Below, piece by piece: positions 10,839 to 22,275 of a stretch of 64,000 nucleotides of DNA. Numbering within the stretch: position 1 is the first letter of the stretch; each line of letters starts with the position of its first letter. Made by a program: the position numbers and the translations under genes. The notes under the pieces are model-generated. The model was not told where the DNA came from. It saw nothing but the letters and a program-made list of their open reading frames with translations, and did not search any database. The stretch comes from Epiperipatus broadwayi (taxonomy: Eukaryota; Onychophora; Udeonychophora; Euonychophora; Peripatidae): positions 1,676,001 to 1,740,000 of the forward strand of contig JAQFVV010000230.1 in the NCBI GenBank assembly GCA_028023455.1, given 5' to 3'.

Positions 10839-11049
10839 ATAAGATAATAAATAAATATCAACAAAATAATAATCTTTTTTTCTCACCCCAATAACATGTA
10901 AACTGGAGTCATGTGATATAAAGTCATGTGACAAAATAATCACTTAGCATTACCAATAAGCAAATACATCTTAACCCACTTTATTTTAAGAGAGTATTAA
11001 CAAAATATATAACAAATAAAATTGCATTACATTTGGGAAAAAAATTTGA

Positions 11050-11343
11050 CAATGAGAGGTGCTGAAAATGTTCCTGGCATTATTTGTCTTGGGATCATTT
11101 AGTTGCAAATGAACTCTTCCATTTTACACTCCAGCCCAGCTGAGTTTTTTTGCCTCTTTTGTATAACATTTTAAAAATGGGTTGCAATGTTATATTCAAT
11201 GAGAGGTGCTGAAAATGTTCCTGGCATTATTTGTCTTGGGATCATTTAGTTGCAAATGAACTCTTCCATTTTACACTCCAGCCCAGCTGAGTTTTTTTGC
11301 CTCTTTTGTATAACATTTTAAAAATGGGTTGCAATGTTATATT
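11050..11343. repeat. Exact 147-bp tandem duplication
   Basis: Copy one (11050-11196) and copy two (11197-11343) are identical base for base, followed by the first four bases of a third unit. Sequence begins CAATGAGAGGTGCTGAAAAT and ends TTGCAATGTTATATT. Perfect identity in otherwise decayed DNA points to a recent duplication or an assembly artefact. Confidence 0.95.
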
Positions 11344-11394
11344 CAATACTTTTTTAGTCTTTTTGCATTGCTTATTGCATTTTAATTAGAAGTT

Positions 11395-11445
11395 TCTCAT
11401 TGTTTCGAGCATTTGGCAGTCTTCTTCAGAGCATTAAAATTTTAA
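11395..11445 (-). ncRNA. Hammerhead-like core, family C single arm
   Basis: On the minus strand CTGAAGA (plus 11423-11429) is followed by a weak hairpin and CGAAAC (GAAAC at plus 11402-11406). The surrounding words (GCTCTGAAGAAGACTGCC) match the 51.6 kb foldback arm. No closing stem I is apparent. Confidence 0.4.
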
Positions 11446-11734
11446 AAAATTTATTTTTTAAAATATATATTGTAACCTAATTAAAGAGTTCAAATAACTA
11501 TTACCATACCTGAGTAGTCCATAGAATGATCATAAGTAAAGGTTCAAAATATAACACTATCAAGAATTATAAGCAAATTATTATAGCAATGTATTATAAC
11601 TCAGGTATATGAAATCACGTGAAGTGAGTACACTAGTAATTCAATAAAATATAACTCAGGTATACAGGCAGTAGATCTTATCCCCTTTCATTTCTTGGTT
11701 TGATGTTAAGTGCATGTTTAAACAAATACTAAGT
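11446..11734. other. AT-rich sequence, nothing recognised
   Basis: The word ATAACTCAGGTATA occurs twice (near 11596 and 11650), suggesting a small local duplication; otherwise featureless. Confidence 0.4.
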
Positions 11735-11835
11735 GAATATGGTCTAGCAGGGCACCACTAGATTATCTGAATCTAGACACGGTTATATCTGATAACCTTT
11801 CACATGTACCGGGTTTGAATCCCTTCTTGGTACTT
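11735..11835 (+). mobile_element. Possible tRNA-like SINE remnant
   Basis: TGGTCTAGCAGG (11740-11751) fits the polymerase III A-box, and GGGTTTGAATCCC (11811-11823) fits the B-box at usual tRNA spacing. The intervening arms are hairpin-like (AGATTATCTGAATCT). The sequence differs from the main SINE family. No target duplication seen. Confidence 0.4.
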
Positions 11836-14800
11836 TATTTATAATAAAATGGAAGATTTTGCTTTTTGAGCCATATCACTATAAGCACTAATATTTAGGT
11901 AAAAGTAAAACATCTTTAAACCAAAGTGGAGTATATTAGACATAAATCATTTCTCAGATCTTAGCATAACAAATGTGTTTCAATAGTTTTGTAAGTTTAC
12001 TAGCTCAGATTATATATAACTAATTTAGGATGGCAATTCACTCATCCTTGCATGAAATAGATGATGGGATGTGGTTATAATAATACTAAGAGATCACTAA
12101 ATATTATAAAATCAATATTTATTTATGGCCTTTAAACAGTTAAACAGCTCATTAATTAAAACGTTGATGATGATGATGATGATGATGATAATAATAACGA
12201 TAATGACAAGGGTTTCAACTACAGCTCTAGGACTAAGCCTAAACATAAAACTAATTTTTATGAAGAAATTCATAATTATTGCTTAATTTTAGCATATTTA
12301 CTTATATCTTAAATAACTAATATTCAACCATTGATGATGATGAATAATCACACTTAACCAAGACTACACTTAATGAAATATATATGCCTTGTTTAATAAA
12401 ACAAACTAATATTTATTACTACATTTCTAACATATACATAAAAATTTCTAGATAAATATGAAAATTTGACATGAATAATAATAATGATAATTGATTATAT
12501 AACAATCCTCAGATTAATTTTAAGTTCTTCCCCCTTTCCCTTCAAATGTATTTTGTATTAAGTTGGACGTCACATTGACCATGATTTTCACTCCATGAGA
12601 AAAGTATTTAAAAAAAAATATTATCTGCTCATTGGCACACATACTTTAAAATCCAACATGTAAATAGAATGTAAAAAAAAAATGTTAGTAGAATTGAAAG
12701 AGCAAGTTTTAGAAAAGAGTTTTAAATTATTTTCTCCCCCTCCCTTCCAAGCGCTGAAATCTATACTTAACTTGAAACAAAATAATCTAATATTCTAATA
12801 CTACTCATTATTTCACATTCACTCCCAATTATACACATATAAAAATATTATTATGTATGTGCGTGTTTTATCCCATAATAACAAAATATTATTAAAAACC
12901 AAAATAATAATAATATATCAGCTAAAACTAAAATCATAACACCATAAAAAAAAAAAATTGTTTTACACATTAATATTGTAAAATTAATAAACAAATAATT
13001 TTCATACATTCAAGATCATTTATGAAGCTCAAAGTTATTTTTAGTAAGACATTCTTGTTTTAATCGATCTGAATAGTCTTTAAAAGTTCTTTAAATAAAA
13101 ATATACCACTTTATTGCTAAAATGTTTATTAAGACTGATATCATAAAGAAAATAGATATAAAAAGTCATATTACCGATCTTTTGTTTGTGGCGAATTTCC
13201 AAGGGTTCAAACTTGTCTTGTATAAGGTTTATATTTCTGCAGCTACCATTTCCGTTTTATGTGGGAACAATCTCTTTCTTGAGGTGTATAACTATTTGAT
13301 GATGGTGACTCTATTGAGGTTATTTGCTTTAGTGGATAATTTGGAAATCATTATATTAATTTTTCTTCTCTTCCTGTCAAGCATGTGGATGAAATACAGC
13401 AGTTGTTTTCCCATTTGTAAATTTTCTTGAGTTTAAAATCAGTTGTTGTAACAATTAATTGGACTTGATGATTAATATTTATCAGTAGATTAATTCATCT
13501 TCTTTGAATGCAGGTGAATGCTTTCTTCCTTCTATTAAAAACATCTTATTTATCTGGTCAGTTGAAAGGTGTAGAATATTATTTTAGAGACAACATCTTT
13601 TCTTTCCTATGTGATGTGCAGCTTCCCCAGATGGTCCGGAACCGATGGGACATACATATAATTTTTCTAGCCAGCCATTTCTTATATTTTCAGCATTCAA
13701 TTGGATAGTTTAATAATCTGAATCATAAACAATAATCTTAATAATAATTCAAGACAGCTTTTTATATCCAATTTTTAGCTAACTTAACCAATCAGAGATA
13801 GCATCACTTGCTATTTTTGGACAAATTTGTTTTAATTAGATCTGTAATTTATTTTCAACTACATTATTTTTCAACTGAAAAGTTTAATCCTTTTTCCAGA
13901 CACTTTTGTTTAAAAAAAAAATAGACTCAATCCTTATTTCCTTTCTTTTCTTTTTTTTTCTTTTTAACATCCAGGTAACACTTCAAATCTTTGAGCTTCC
14001 TTCTTTAGATCTTGAGATAAGACAATTTCAAAATTTAGAGCTCTGACCCATTATAAGCTTCCAAAGTGAAACAATCATTTACAAAAAAAAAATTGCTACA
14101 AAGATCGATATCTGATTAAACAGATTTCCTCTTTTAACAAAAAAAATTGTACAAAAAAAAATAATTTGACAGATTTAATACTTCCTTTTCTTTCAATATT
14201 TAGGAAATGTAAATATTTGTATGTAATGTACACACATCCTTCATTCTTTCAAATCATTCATAAACTAACCTTAAATAATATGATTGCTAGCTTAGTAATT
14301 ATAACCCAATTATTTAATTAAGTCTGTAACTTTTAAATCCCAATTATAATTAAAGAAAAGCAAAATAAAAGTATAGAATAAAATATTAGAATTGATCAAG
14401 CATAGGTTAGTTTTAAAGAAAGTTAAAATGTTTAATATTTGAAATATAAAACAATTAAATAATTTACACATACATTGCCTATATGTATGCATTATAACTT
14501 TGCTTTTTAAAGAAAAATTAAATATTAAATAGTTTAAATGTGTGTATTACCTTTCTATCAACACACAAACAAATAAAGCATATAATTGTTGTCCCACTCT
14601 CGTTCTGTTTAAAGCTTTTGAAATTTTGATCTGGAAGGGTTTGAACTTGGATGCCCTACAGCTTCTTTTATGGTTATATAAAATTGTGATGATGATTTTT
14701 GGTTTACCTTTTCTACATGCACATTACTATAAATTTAGCTAGTGACTAAATTGTAATGGCACAATATATATATATACAATGTTGAAAATTTTGGTTTACA

Positions 14801-14999
14801 TTACCACTTATTGCATAAAAAAAAATTATAAACAATTTATTTAAAGTCCATACCTAAATAATATACATGTATATATATCCATATTAAATACATTCTAAAA
14901 AACCAAATAAATAAGATAAAATATGAAAGAAAATATATATAATATCCAAATAAGATTATCTGTTTTTTGTAAATAAAATAAAAATAAGTATTTACAGCT
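11836..14999. other. Long AT-rich stretch without recognisable genes
   Basis: Includes a (GATGAT)n tract at 12162-12190 that may be the last trace of an RTE tail, and several A-runs. Frames such as 13122-13430 (102 residues) have no recognisable domain and no supporting codon bias that I can see; I treat them as chance. Confidence 0.45.
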
Positions 15000-15060
15000 C
15001 TGAAGAAAGCTACTGAGTAGTTGAAATTGTCAGAAATATTTTAATAAAAAATACTATTAA
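15000..15060 (+). ncRNA. Hammerhead-like hairpin, family C single copy
   Basis: CTGAAGA (15000-15006), then a perfect stem AGCTAC/GTAGTT (15008-15013 with 15017-15022, one G-U pair) with a 3-base loop, then GAAAT (15023-15027) and TGTC. It ends in an A-rich tail (TTTTAATAAAAAATAC). As in the other family C copies there is one extra A between the first box and the stem. Stem I is not evident beyond two pairs. Confidence 0.5.
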
Positions 15061-16731
15061 AAGAATAAGAACTATGTAGTCAATTGTTTTATGTTAATGT
15101 ATAGTTTTAAGTACATTTATGAATTTTTAATATTTGTATGGTATGAAAGAGTTGCAGTAAAAGTGTAAAAGCATTTGTAATGATATTAAATAAATAATTA
15201 TATGGTTGGTTGTATCTGAGATCATATAAAATAGTCCAGACAGTTAACTGTTTATTAGTCATGTAATGATCTAGCCTTGATACAATTTTTTTTGCTTTCA
15301 CATCCATTTTTCTACTATTATGATAAGTTATCCATAATAGTTCTATTCAGCCAATCAAATAGACTTTTTATTTAGCTAAAAATTGATACAGGGAGCTTTA
15401 GCTCTTGAGTCTTACTACTCTTCCATTGGAAATAGTCACAGTTGACATTTGTCTTTCAACTTGAGAAATCTTCGATGAAAATTATGATTAAAATTTATCA
15501 ATGATCTTAGATAATTGTGCAAGCCACACCCTATATTCAATTTCTAAATAAGTGTTCTTTTGAAAAAGATGGGGTGGGGGTACTGGATTTTGAGGCTTAA
15601 TGTAAAAAAAAACAATGGAACAGAATTTTACGCTGTGGTTTAGTGGGGACTTGAACGTTAAAGATTGTTGAATTGTAGCTCTCTCAAGCAACAAACTATT
15701 TGATTGTATTGCACCATAGTGTTCGTTGATATTTAGGATTTTATAACTGTCTGAAATTGAAAGACAGATGTCATTAGTATCAATTGAATATTATGTTTTG
15801 GAAATGGGATGGAGCAGAATATGGGAAAACTTAGACTGGAGAATGTAAAATAAAGTAGCTAACAGGTTTCTCTGGGCATAATTGCTGAGAGATTCTTGAC
15901 TTCGTTTAAGGAGAAGCTACAGTACATCACATCATCACATCACATCACTAAAAAGGTCAGCACATTTTTTTAAATTAATAAGCAACACAGTGTATTTTGG
16001 TAAACATATCATAATTGGTGTTAAATCTTCAATTCTGAAAAATATTGAAATTAAAAAGTGTAAGATATGGTATTTTGCATCAGGGGCTTTGTTCATTTAT
16101 CTGCTTTTTTTTATTTATTTTTTCAGGGGGGGGGGGAGCTTGTAATGCTCGGAAAAATGTTAAAAGAAGAATAAGATGATGAAATGCCTGGAAACAACAA
16201 ACTCAAAATCCATTGTTGTAAATGTCATTTATATGGTTATGTTCTCATTAACTTAATAAAATCCCATAATGATGAAACTGTCACATGATCTGAAAATTTT
16301 AAAACCAAACACATGGTAAGTTTTTTGTAATAAATGCCACCAGGATTTTTAATGATTTAATATAGTCTAATAATAAAACTATTACATGGCCTTCAAATAC
16401 TGACTCATTTTTATCAAGGATTTGTTAGAACATTAAAAAAAAATGTAAACTATATTCTCAACATATATAGGTTTCTTATATCCTCTACCTCCTACTTCAA
16501 CAAATTATAATAACATTTTTTGCTTAAGAGTCAGTTTACTGGCATTTATCTGATCAGATGAGATTTTGGGGGGCTTTTACTATTTAGATAACAATAGCTA
16601 ATTATAAATTCATCATTGAAAAAAAATGGGTTGGCTATAGGCCTATTATTTAAAAAATTCAGGGTTCACTTAAGAAATCTTTAATTATCTGAAAATTTTT
16701 CTCAAGGTTCACCCAAATTTAAACTCTAGAT
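15061..16731. other. AT-rich sequence, nothing recognised
   Basis: A short run of CACATCACATCATCAC repeats near 15925-15950 and a G9 run near 16128 are the only structures noted. Confidence 0.4.
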
Positions 16732-17193
16732 CAGGAGTGGGCAATTGTTTTGGCTTGGGAGCCACAGAGGTTGGTGGAGGGCCACATCAGGGGTCACTTG
16801 GTGGAAGCAAAGGTTAGCGGATGGCCGCATTTTTTTTTCATGACACAACAAACCCATCGCTTTATTCCCTGTATTACCAAATAAATATTTGTGAAACACA
16901 TGACCTTCATCATTGATTTTACATTTTTTCAGAGGGTTAATGGTTTCACTGAAGTTGGAAATATATATATTTGCTAATGCAAAAACAAAGTTGAAATTAA
17001 TCAGATCAACTGGAAAAGCACTGCACATCGTATCTACACTGCACATGTGTATTGATGTGGCCATTCTAGTGAAAAATATGAGACAAATCTTTGGTCATGC
17101 ACGGGAAGGAAATCTCAGTTCAAGGTGGATTTTTCTGATTGTCTTCTTGGGCCACATAAAAACTCTTAGCGGGCTGCTATTTGCCCACCCCTG
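16732..17193. mobile_element. Non-autonomous hAT element, copy 1
   Basis: Begins CAGGAGTGGGCAA and ends TTGCCCACCCCTG, inverted termini of the hAT type, and is flanked by the exact 8-bp duplication CTCTAGAT (16724-16731 and 17194-17201). 462 bp. The minus-strand frame inside (starting MATSIHM) is shared with the copy at 43.6 kb, but I do not recognise transposase motifs, so the element is presumed to be mobilised in trans. Confidence 0.93.
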
Positions 17194-17201
17194 CTCTAGA
17201 T

Positions 17202-18399
17202 CATAACCATAAAAGTGAATATTCACAAGGTTCATTTAAAATATAAAAATAAGATATATCATTTGATTAGGTCAGCAAAAAACATTTAAATCTAGAGTTA
17301 TGTAAATTGAACAAATAAATAAAATTAAATAAAGATAGAGTGAAATAGACGAAGATGGATTTTCAATTTAAATAAATCCAACATATATGTTTGCTTTGGT
17401 CTTTTATCTGAAAATTGGTCCAATATAGGTATATACTTCTAACCCATGGTCTTCAATTTAAGTAAATCCATCATACAAAAGTGTATATTTAAGTAAAAAT
17501 ATCTGAAACATAGTAACATTCTAAAAAAATGATTTAAAAAAATGTTGAGCTCTTTATAGTTGACATGAAAAGAATGATTCAATCGCTGATATTAAATTTT
17601 TGTTTTCTAATCTGCTGCCATTAAAAACATACAAAAGTATAAATTGATTATAAAAATAACGCTTGATAGCAAAAAAATTTCAAGCATTTTAGGGTTTTAA
17701 ATCTTAAGTTTTAATATAGATGCTCTTAGGCTGTATCCCAGTAATCTATAAGATTAAGGTGGCTATGAAAAGCATTCCTGATTTATTAAACTTTAAAGGG
17801 TGTTGTGTAGTTGAATGAAAATGCTTGCCCACAATATTAATAAAGCTAAAGAAGATCACATTATGAAAAATATTAAGAAGCACTTTTCCTGAATACATCC
17901 ATATGATTCTGAAATTAATAACTTAATTCAATGGGATGAAAATAGAGAAAGAGCATCCATTAATAGCAATTCAATTTTACATCTTTATCAAACCACTCAA
18001 CAGAACATATTTTTTCTACAGAATAAATTTTATTAATTTAAAATTATTAACTACAGAGAATTCATTATTTTAAATAGTATTTAAAACGTGTTTCAAATAT
18101 CTAATTTTATACAAATATTTCAATGTGATAATACTTTGTAAATATTAATATTTTAAAAAGTAAATGCATTTTAATATAATATAGCAAAACAGATTTAGAA
18201 TTTTTTCAATTAACGCAAGCTGGATGCAGTAATTAATTACATCTGCTTAGAATTATAATAAAAAAAAGGGATCTGGGTTGCATTCAGTCTTAATTTAGAT
18301 TTATAATTTAAGCAAACTATGAATTGTCAAGTAATGCATATGAATGTATTATATTTTTGTATACATTTGTAAAGTTCCTTATTTTACTTCCTATCTTCC
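17202..18399. other. AT-rich sequence, nothing recognised
   Basis: A repeated phrase TTCAATTTAAATAAATCCA / TTCAATTTAAGTAAATCCA occurs near 17362 and 17451, a ~90 bp degenerate duplication. No gene. Confidence 0.4.
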
Positions 18400-18725
18400 T
18401 TCAACAGAGCAAAGACCTAGCTATTGTTGATAAACTCCATACAGTAGCGCCACCCAGTGAAAGCCATAAAGTAATCAGTGGAAGCAAGAAGGTTTGTGCA
18501 CAAAATTCCTATCTAATGCTGCCTACTCATCCAATATCCTCAGATTTGTGTCTAGCTTTCATCAGTATAGAACCTTGGATCTGAGAAAACTACACTTAAA
18601 TCTTAGGATCTAATGCAACCTTCCAATATCTAACTTTTACCTATTTAGTTAACTATAAACCCATGAGTCCAAGATGAAAATATTTTCAATTCATGCTCAT
18701 TTATTTATATAGTCATATAAATCTG
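18400..18725 (-). mobile_element. Ribozyme-repeat family M, long decayed copy
   Basis: Minus-strand copy with the long 5' extension also found at 19.2 and 58.7 kb (words TAGTTAACTATAAA, TCCAAGATGAAAA). The hammerhead has CTGATGA (plus 18560-18566) and intact stem I strands, but stem II is deleted and GAAAC is changed to GACAC, so this copy should be inactive. Confidence 0.8.
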
Positions 18726-18799
18726 AACTGAGTTCAGTATCTACATTATGGTGTCCTTTTTTAAAAAACCAATCCCCATCATCCTATGGGCAGGATTGC

Positions 18800-19012
18800 T
18801 ATAAAACCACTAAAGCATCACATGATCACTATTTCCTGTAAAAATAGTAGCAAACTAGTCTGGAGATTTTGGATGAGTAGGCACTACATAGGAGTTTTAT
18901 TCACAAAATTTCTTGAATCTGTTGTTTACAATGGCTTGTAAGGTATAGAGAAATTGCTATTGTTTTAACAGATTATGTATGCATAGGAAATCACATGAGC
19001 ACCATTCCTTTT
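18800..19012 (+). mobile_element. Ribozyme-repeat family M, internally deleted palindromic copy
   Basis: Starts with the family end CATCACATGATCACTATTTC, then joins ACTAGTCTGGAGATTTTGGATG (the 3' half of the hammerhead) and the 3' body, and ends in an inverted GGAAATCACATGAGC. The 5' half of the ribozyme is missing. Confidence 0.7.
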
Positions 19013-19579
19013 GCTTACATAAGCTGTTAACATGGAGGCAAAACCCTGCATACAGTAGTGCCATTCAGTGCTAGCCAGAGTAATCAGTGAATGTGGCTAT
19101 GTCTGTGCAAAAAATCCCTATCTAGTGCTTACTCATTTAATGTCACCAGACTAGCTTCTAGCTTGTGGTATTCATCAGCAAGGAGACTTGGATTGGAGAG
19201 CACTGCAACTAGATCTTAGGATCTAATGCAACCTTATCTCTTTAGTTAACTATAAAGCTTTGAATCCAAGTAAATGAGTTTGAATTGAAAACATTATTGT
19301 GTTTTCATCTTAGTCTCAAAACTTTATAATTAACTACAAAAATTAAAAGTTGTTGCTTGAGGGTTGCATTGATTCTAAGATCTAGATGCAGTACTCTCAA
19401 AGTCAAGGCTCCTCACTGATGAAAGCCACAACCTAGAAACTAGTCTTGGGATATTTGATGATAAAGATACTAGATAGGGTTTATGCACAAACTTTCCTGC
19501 ATCCATTAATTATTCTGGCTTGCATTGAGTATTGCTGTTGTATGGAAAGCATAGGTACTGGTGGTCATATGATATTTAA
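18988..19579. mobile_element. Ribozyme-repeat family M, full palindromic copy
   Basis: Ends are inverted (AAATCACATGAGCACCATTC against GGTGGTCATATGATATTTAA) and both arms run inward through the whole family sequence to a centre near 19280 (ATTGAAAACATTATTGTGTTTTCAT). The left arm has a minus-strand hammerhead with GAAGC instead of GAAAC; the right arm has the better-preserved plus-strand hammerhead (19403-19458). This shows the full architecture: two ribozymes in mirror orientation. Confidence 0.85.
19403..19458 (+). ncRNA. Hammerhead ribozyme-like motif, core intact
   Basis: TCCTCA (19410-19415), CTGATGA (19416-19422), short stem II, GAAAC (19436-19440), TAGTC (19441-19445), TTGGGA (19446-19451). 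Proximal stem I has one mismatch; distal TCAA/TTGA pairs. Cleavage would follow C19445. Confidence 0.6.
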
Positions 19580-20097
19580 AGGTTTCATACAATTACTAAT
19601 GTCATTTAATATGTTAACCTGCTTTATCATCTAATTTCTGGTTGAGCTCAAAGTGTATAAGAGCGAAAAAGTTATCAAATAAAATCCAGGTTTTTTTTTT
19701 TTACAGATAACCATCTCTTAAGAGCACAAAGACAGCTCATACTTCTATTTATGGATCAGAGACTTTTTGCTTTTTAGTGCTTACAACAAACCTGACTCAA
19801 TTCATTTTGATCTTGAGAAATTTCCCCTCTCACCAAAAACCTATATGTAATGTTCCCTAGAGACTATAATGACTTGACTTTAACTGTATTTAATAAGTAT
19901 TGAATAGCATTATGAATAAGAGAAATTAATTGTGCCAGTCTTATAGATACTTGTGGACAAGTTCAGTAAAAAGTTATGTAGAATTGAGATTTGTAGAAAA
20001 TTTGAGATAAAAGTAAATGCAAATAACAGAAAACAATGGAAAATAGGTAAAAAGAAGAAAAGGATAAAAGTAAGTAGTGGATAAAAAGTTATAAATT

Positions 20098-20207
20098 GTC
20101 TTGCATTGGTGGTCGAGAGGTCAGCGCGACTGCCTTGCACTTGCAGGCAGTTGCTCGGGTTGCGGGCTCGCGTCCCGGCCGATGCTATGACACTTAAAAA
20201 AAAAAAA
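20098..20207 (+). mobile_element. tRNA-derived SINE with 12-bp target duplication
   Basis: Complete copy: CTTGCATTGGTGGTCGAG, A-box-like TGGTCGAGAGGTC, TCCCGGCCGATGCTATGACAC and an A12 tail. AAGTTATAAATT flanks both ends (20086-20097 and 20206-20217), the signature of LINE-mediated insertion. The B-box region (GGGTTGCGGGCTCGCG) has been altered. Confidence 0.9.
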
Positions 20208-20217
20208 GTTATAAATT

Positions 20218-22079
20218 AGTTTAGGCTTTTTAATATTCAGGAAATGAGTAAGTGATGATAGAAATAAAAGTCCAAGACATTATTGCAATAGCTAAAGCGA
20301 TTTCAATAATGTTAGGATGTTTATGTGGAGCATTAGAATTAGATTTAAGAAAGAAACTTGTTAAATATTTTGCTTGGAGTTCAAGTTTAAGTAGAGAAGA
20401 GACACATATAATTCTAAAAAATGAGTAGAAAAGAAAGAAGCATTAGGAATGTGGATTTGGAAAGGAATAGAAAGATCACATCTGAAATGAAGAAAGGTGT
20501 AAATAAAAGATTACTATTGTTTTGAAGAGGAACTGTTTTGGGTATGAACTTAAACTTTAAATGAGGAGCGATTATAAAATATGGAAAAGAGTCTTCAGAA
20601 AATATAAGAAAAAAAAGAAATAAGTAGATTGAAAAGAAGAAATAAGTAGATTGTAGATCTCAAAAGATGGAAATAGCTATAAGTAAGTGAAGAGGCAGAA
20701 GACTTAGGGAATGTGATTTGGTTAGGTGTATAAATCTGCCATGTTTTATGAATTGTGAAAACTTTCACTATCACATATATATTCTTACACAAACATATAT
20801 TATTTGTAGATTTAATGCATGTGTTATATACTCACATAAGTATACTGTATACGTTGTATATTAATTTTCCCGAAGCTACTATGAATTATAATACTTTATT
20901 CTCCGTGATATGTGCACACGCATCTATACATATTATTTCTCTTTAAAAATGTTCATTATTTATGTTTATAATTTTACAATTTAATACATGTTATTGATGC
21001 TAATTCGTATATTTTTAAACATTGCTGAAATTTTCTTTGTCTTGATCAAAGCGCGACGAAACTATTAATTAGTAATTATTAAACCACACCTCTTCTTAAC
21101 AGCTCTTATCTCTTCTAAATATCAAACTGGTCTTCGTTAAAACAAAATAAAAAAACTGGTTTAGTTTATTATAGTGACCCTAAATATTTTAAATTAATTA
21201 ATATTAATATTTTTTAAATGTAAACAAACAAATTTGATTTTACCAAAATGCGCATACCCAAGGTGAAAATTTTACCATTTAAAAAAATATTGAAAATAAT
21301 TAATACAATCTAAAAAGAGGGGAAATTATAAAGAGGGAAAATCATAAAGAAAAAACAACAACAATGGAATATTTGAAAGGCTTAGTGTTGTCATGTATTA
21401 ATATAATAATATTAAACAGACACTCGTAAACGACTATGGTTATGTAGGAAAGATTGAAAGAAAAGATAGGAAAAAGTGCCTTAGGAAATGAGTTTTGCAG
21501 TGACTACAAATCCCGTGAAACACAAATATGTCCTGCATTAGAACATTCTCTGCCATTTTTCTGTTTATTTGATATTTTACGATGTTGGCTTTTTATTTCT
21601 TCACATAAAAAATTTTTTTAAAAAAATATTAAATGTATAGAATTAAAAAAATATGCCATGTAATTTAAAATAAACTTCAAATTTCCAAAATTTATTAGAC
21701 TATCATTTCCCCCAAAATAGACCAGTGCACTCAGATTATTGTTAATAACCCCTGCAAGCTAGAAGTAGCAAACGCCATTTTTTGCAATTAGAAATTTATT
21801 TGTGATCCTCCCAAAAAAAAATCATGCATATCATCAATAAATAGTAATAAACTGTCAGTTGTGTGTAGTTTAACATACCAATAAAGTGATGATTGAAAAT
21901 AGATATTTCTGGCATTCAAATATCACATGACATCCAGAGTAACTAATTATTTGATTATTTGCTCTGTGCAGTTTAAATTTTAGAACTAAAGGTATTTAAG
22001 TAGAGAGATTTGACTTTAGGATTTTTCACTCTATATTTATTTTTCATCTCAAGCAACTGATACACATGACCCTGTACAT
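20218..22079. other. AT-rich sequence, nothing recognised
   Basis: A purine-rich block (20400-20650) repeats AGTAGATTGAAAAGAAG / AAATAAGTAGATTGTAGA locally. No gene supported. Confidence 0.4.
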
Positions 22080-22275
22080 GCAAAACCAACACTCATCAGT
22101 TGGTCCAGATCATAATCTCCACATATATACAATCAGTGCTCAGTTTATATTAAGATAGCAATTCCTTAAACTTTACTGAACAGGCTTCAATCTTCTCACT
22201 CTTCCAATTATTCAACCATTCATTCCATTGAAAAACCAATGATGAAATGCTCAAAGCCCTTATTGGATTTGATAT
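22080..22275. mobile_element. Element D, partial copy
   Basis: Shares CACTCATCAGTTGGTCCAGA, TCAGTGCTCAGTTTATATTA and AAGATAGC with the left arm of the 7.0 kb palindrome and continues through the TTCAATCTTCTCACTC region. The right arm is missing or decayed. Confidence 0.75.

Noticed and set aside
12162-12190. RTE insertion marked by (GATGAT)n
   Set aside because: No RTE coding or tail-proximal sequence next to it; reported only as a microsatellite within a featureless stretch.
13122-13430. 102-residue hydrophobic protein
   Set aside because: No recognisable domain, AT-driven composition and no splice or neighbouring exon evidence; consistent with chance.
16726-17064. 112-residue minus-strand frame as a host gene
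   Set aside because: Contained in a hAT element with clear ends and target duplications; no domain recognised.
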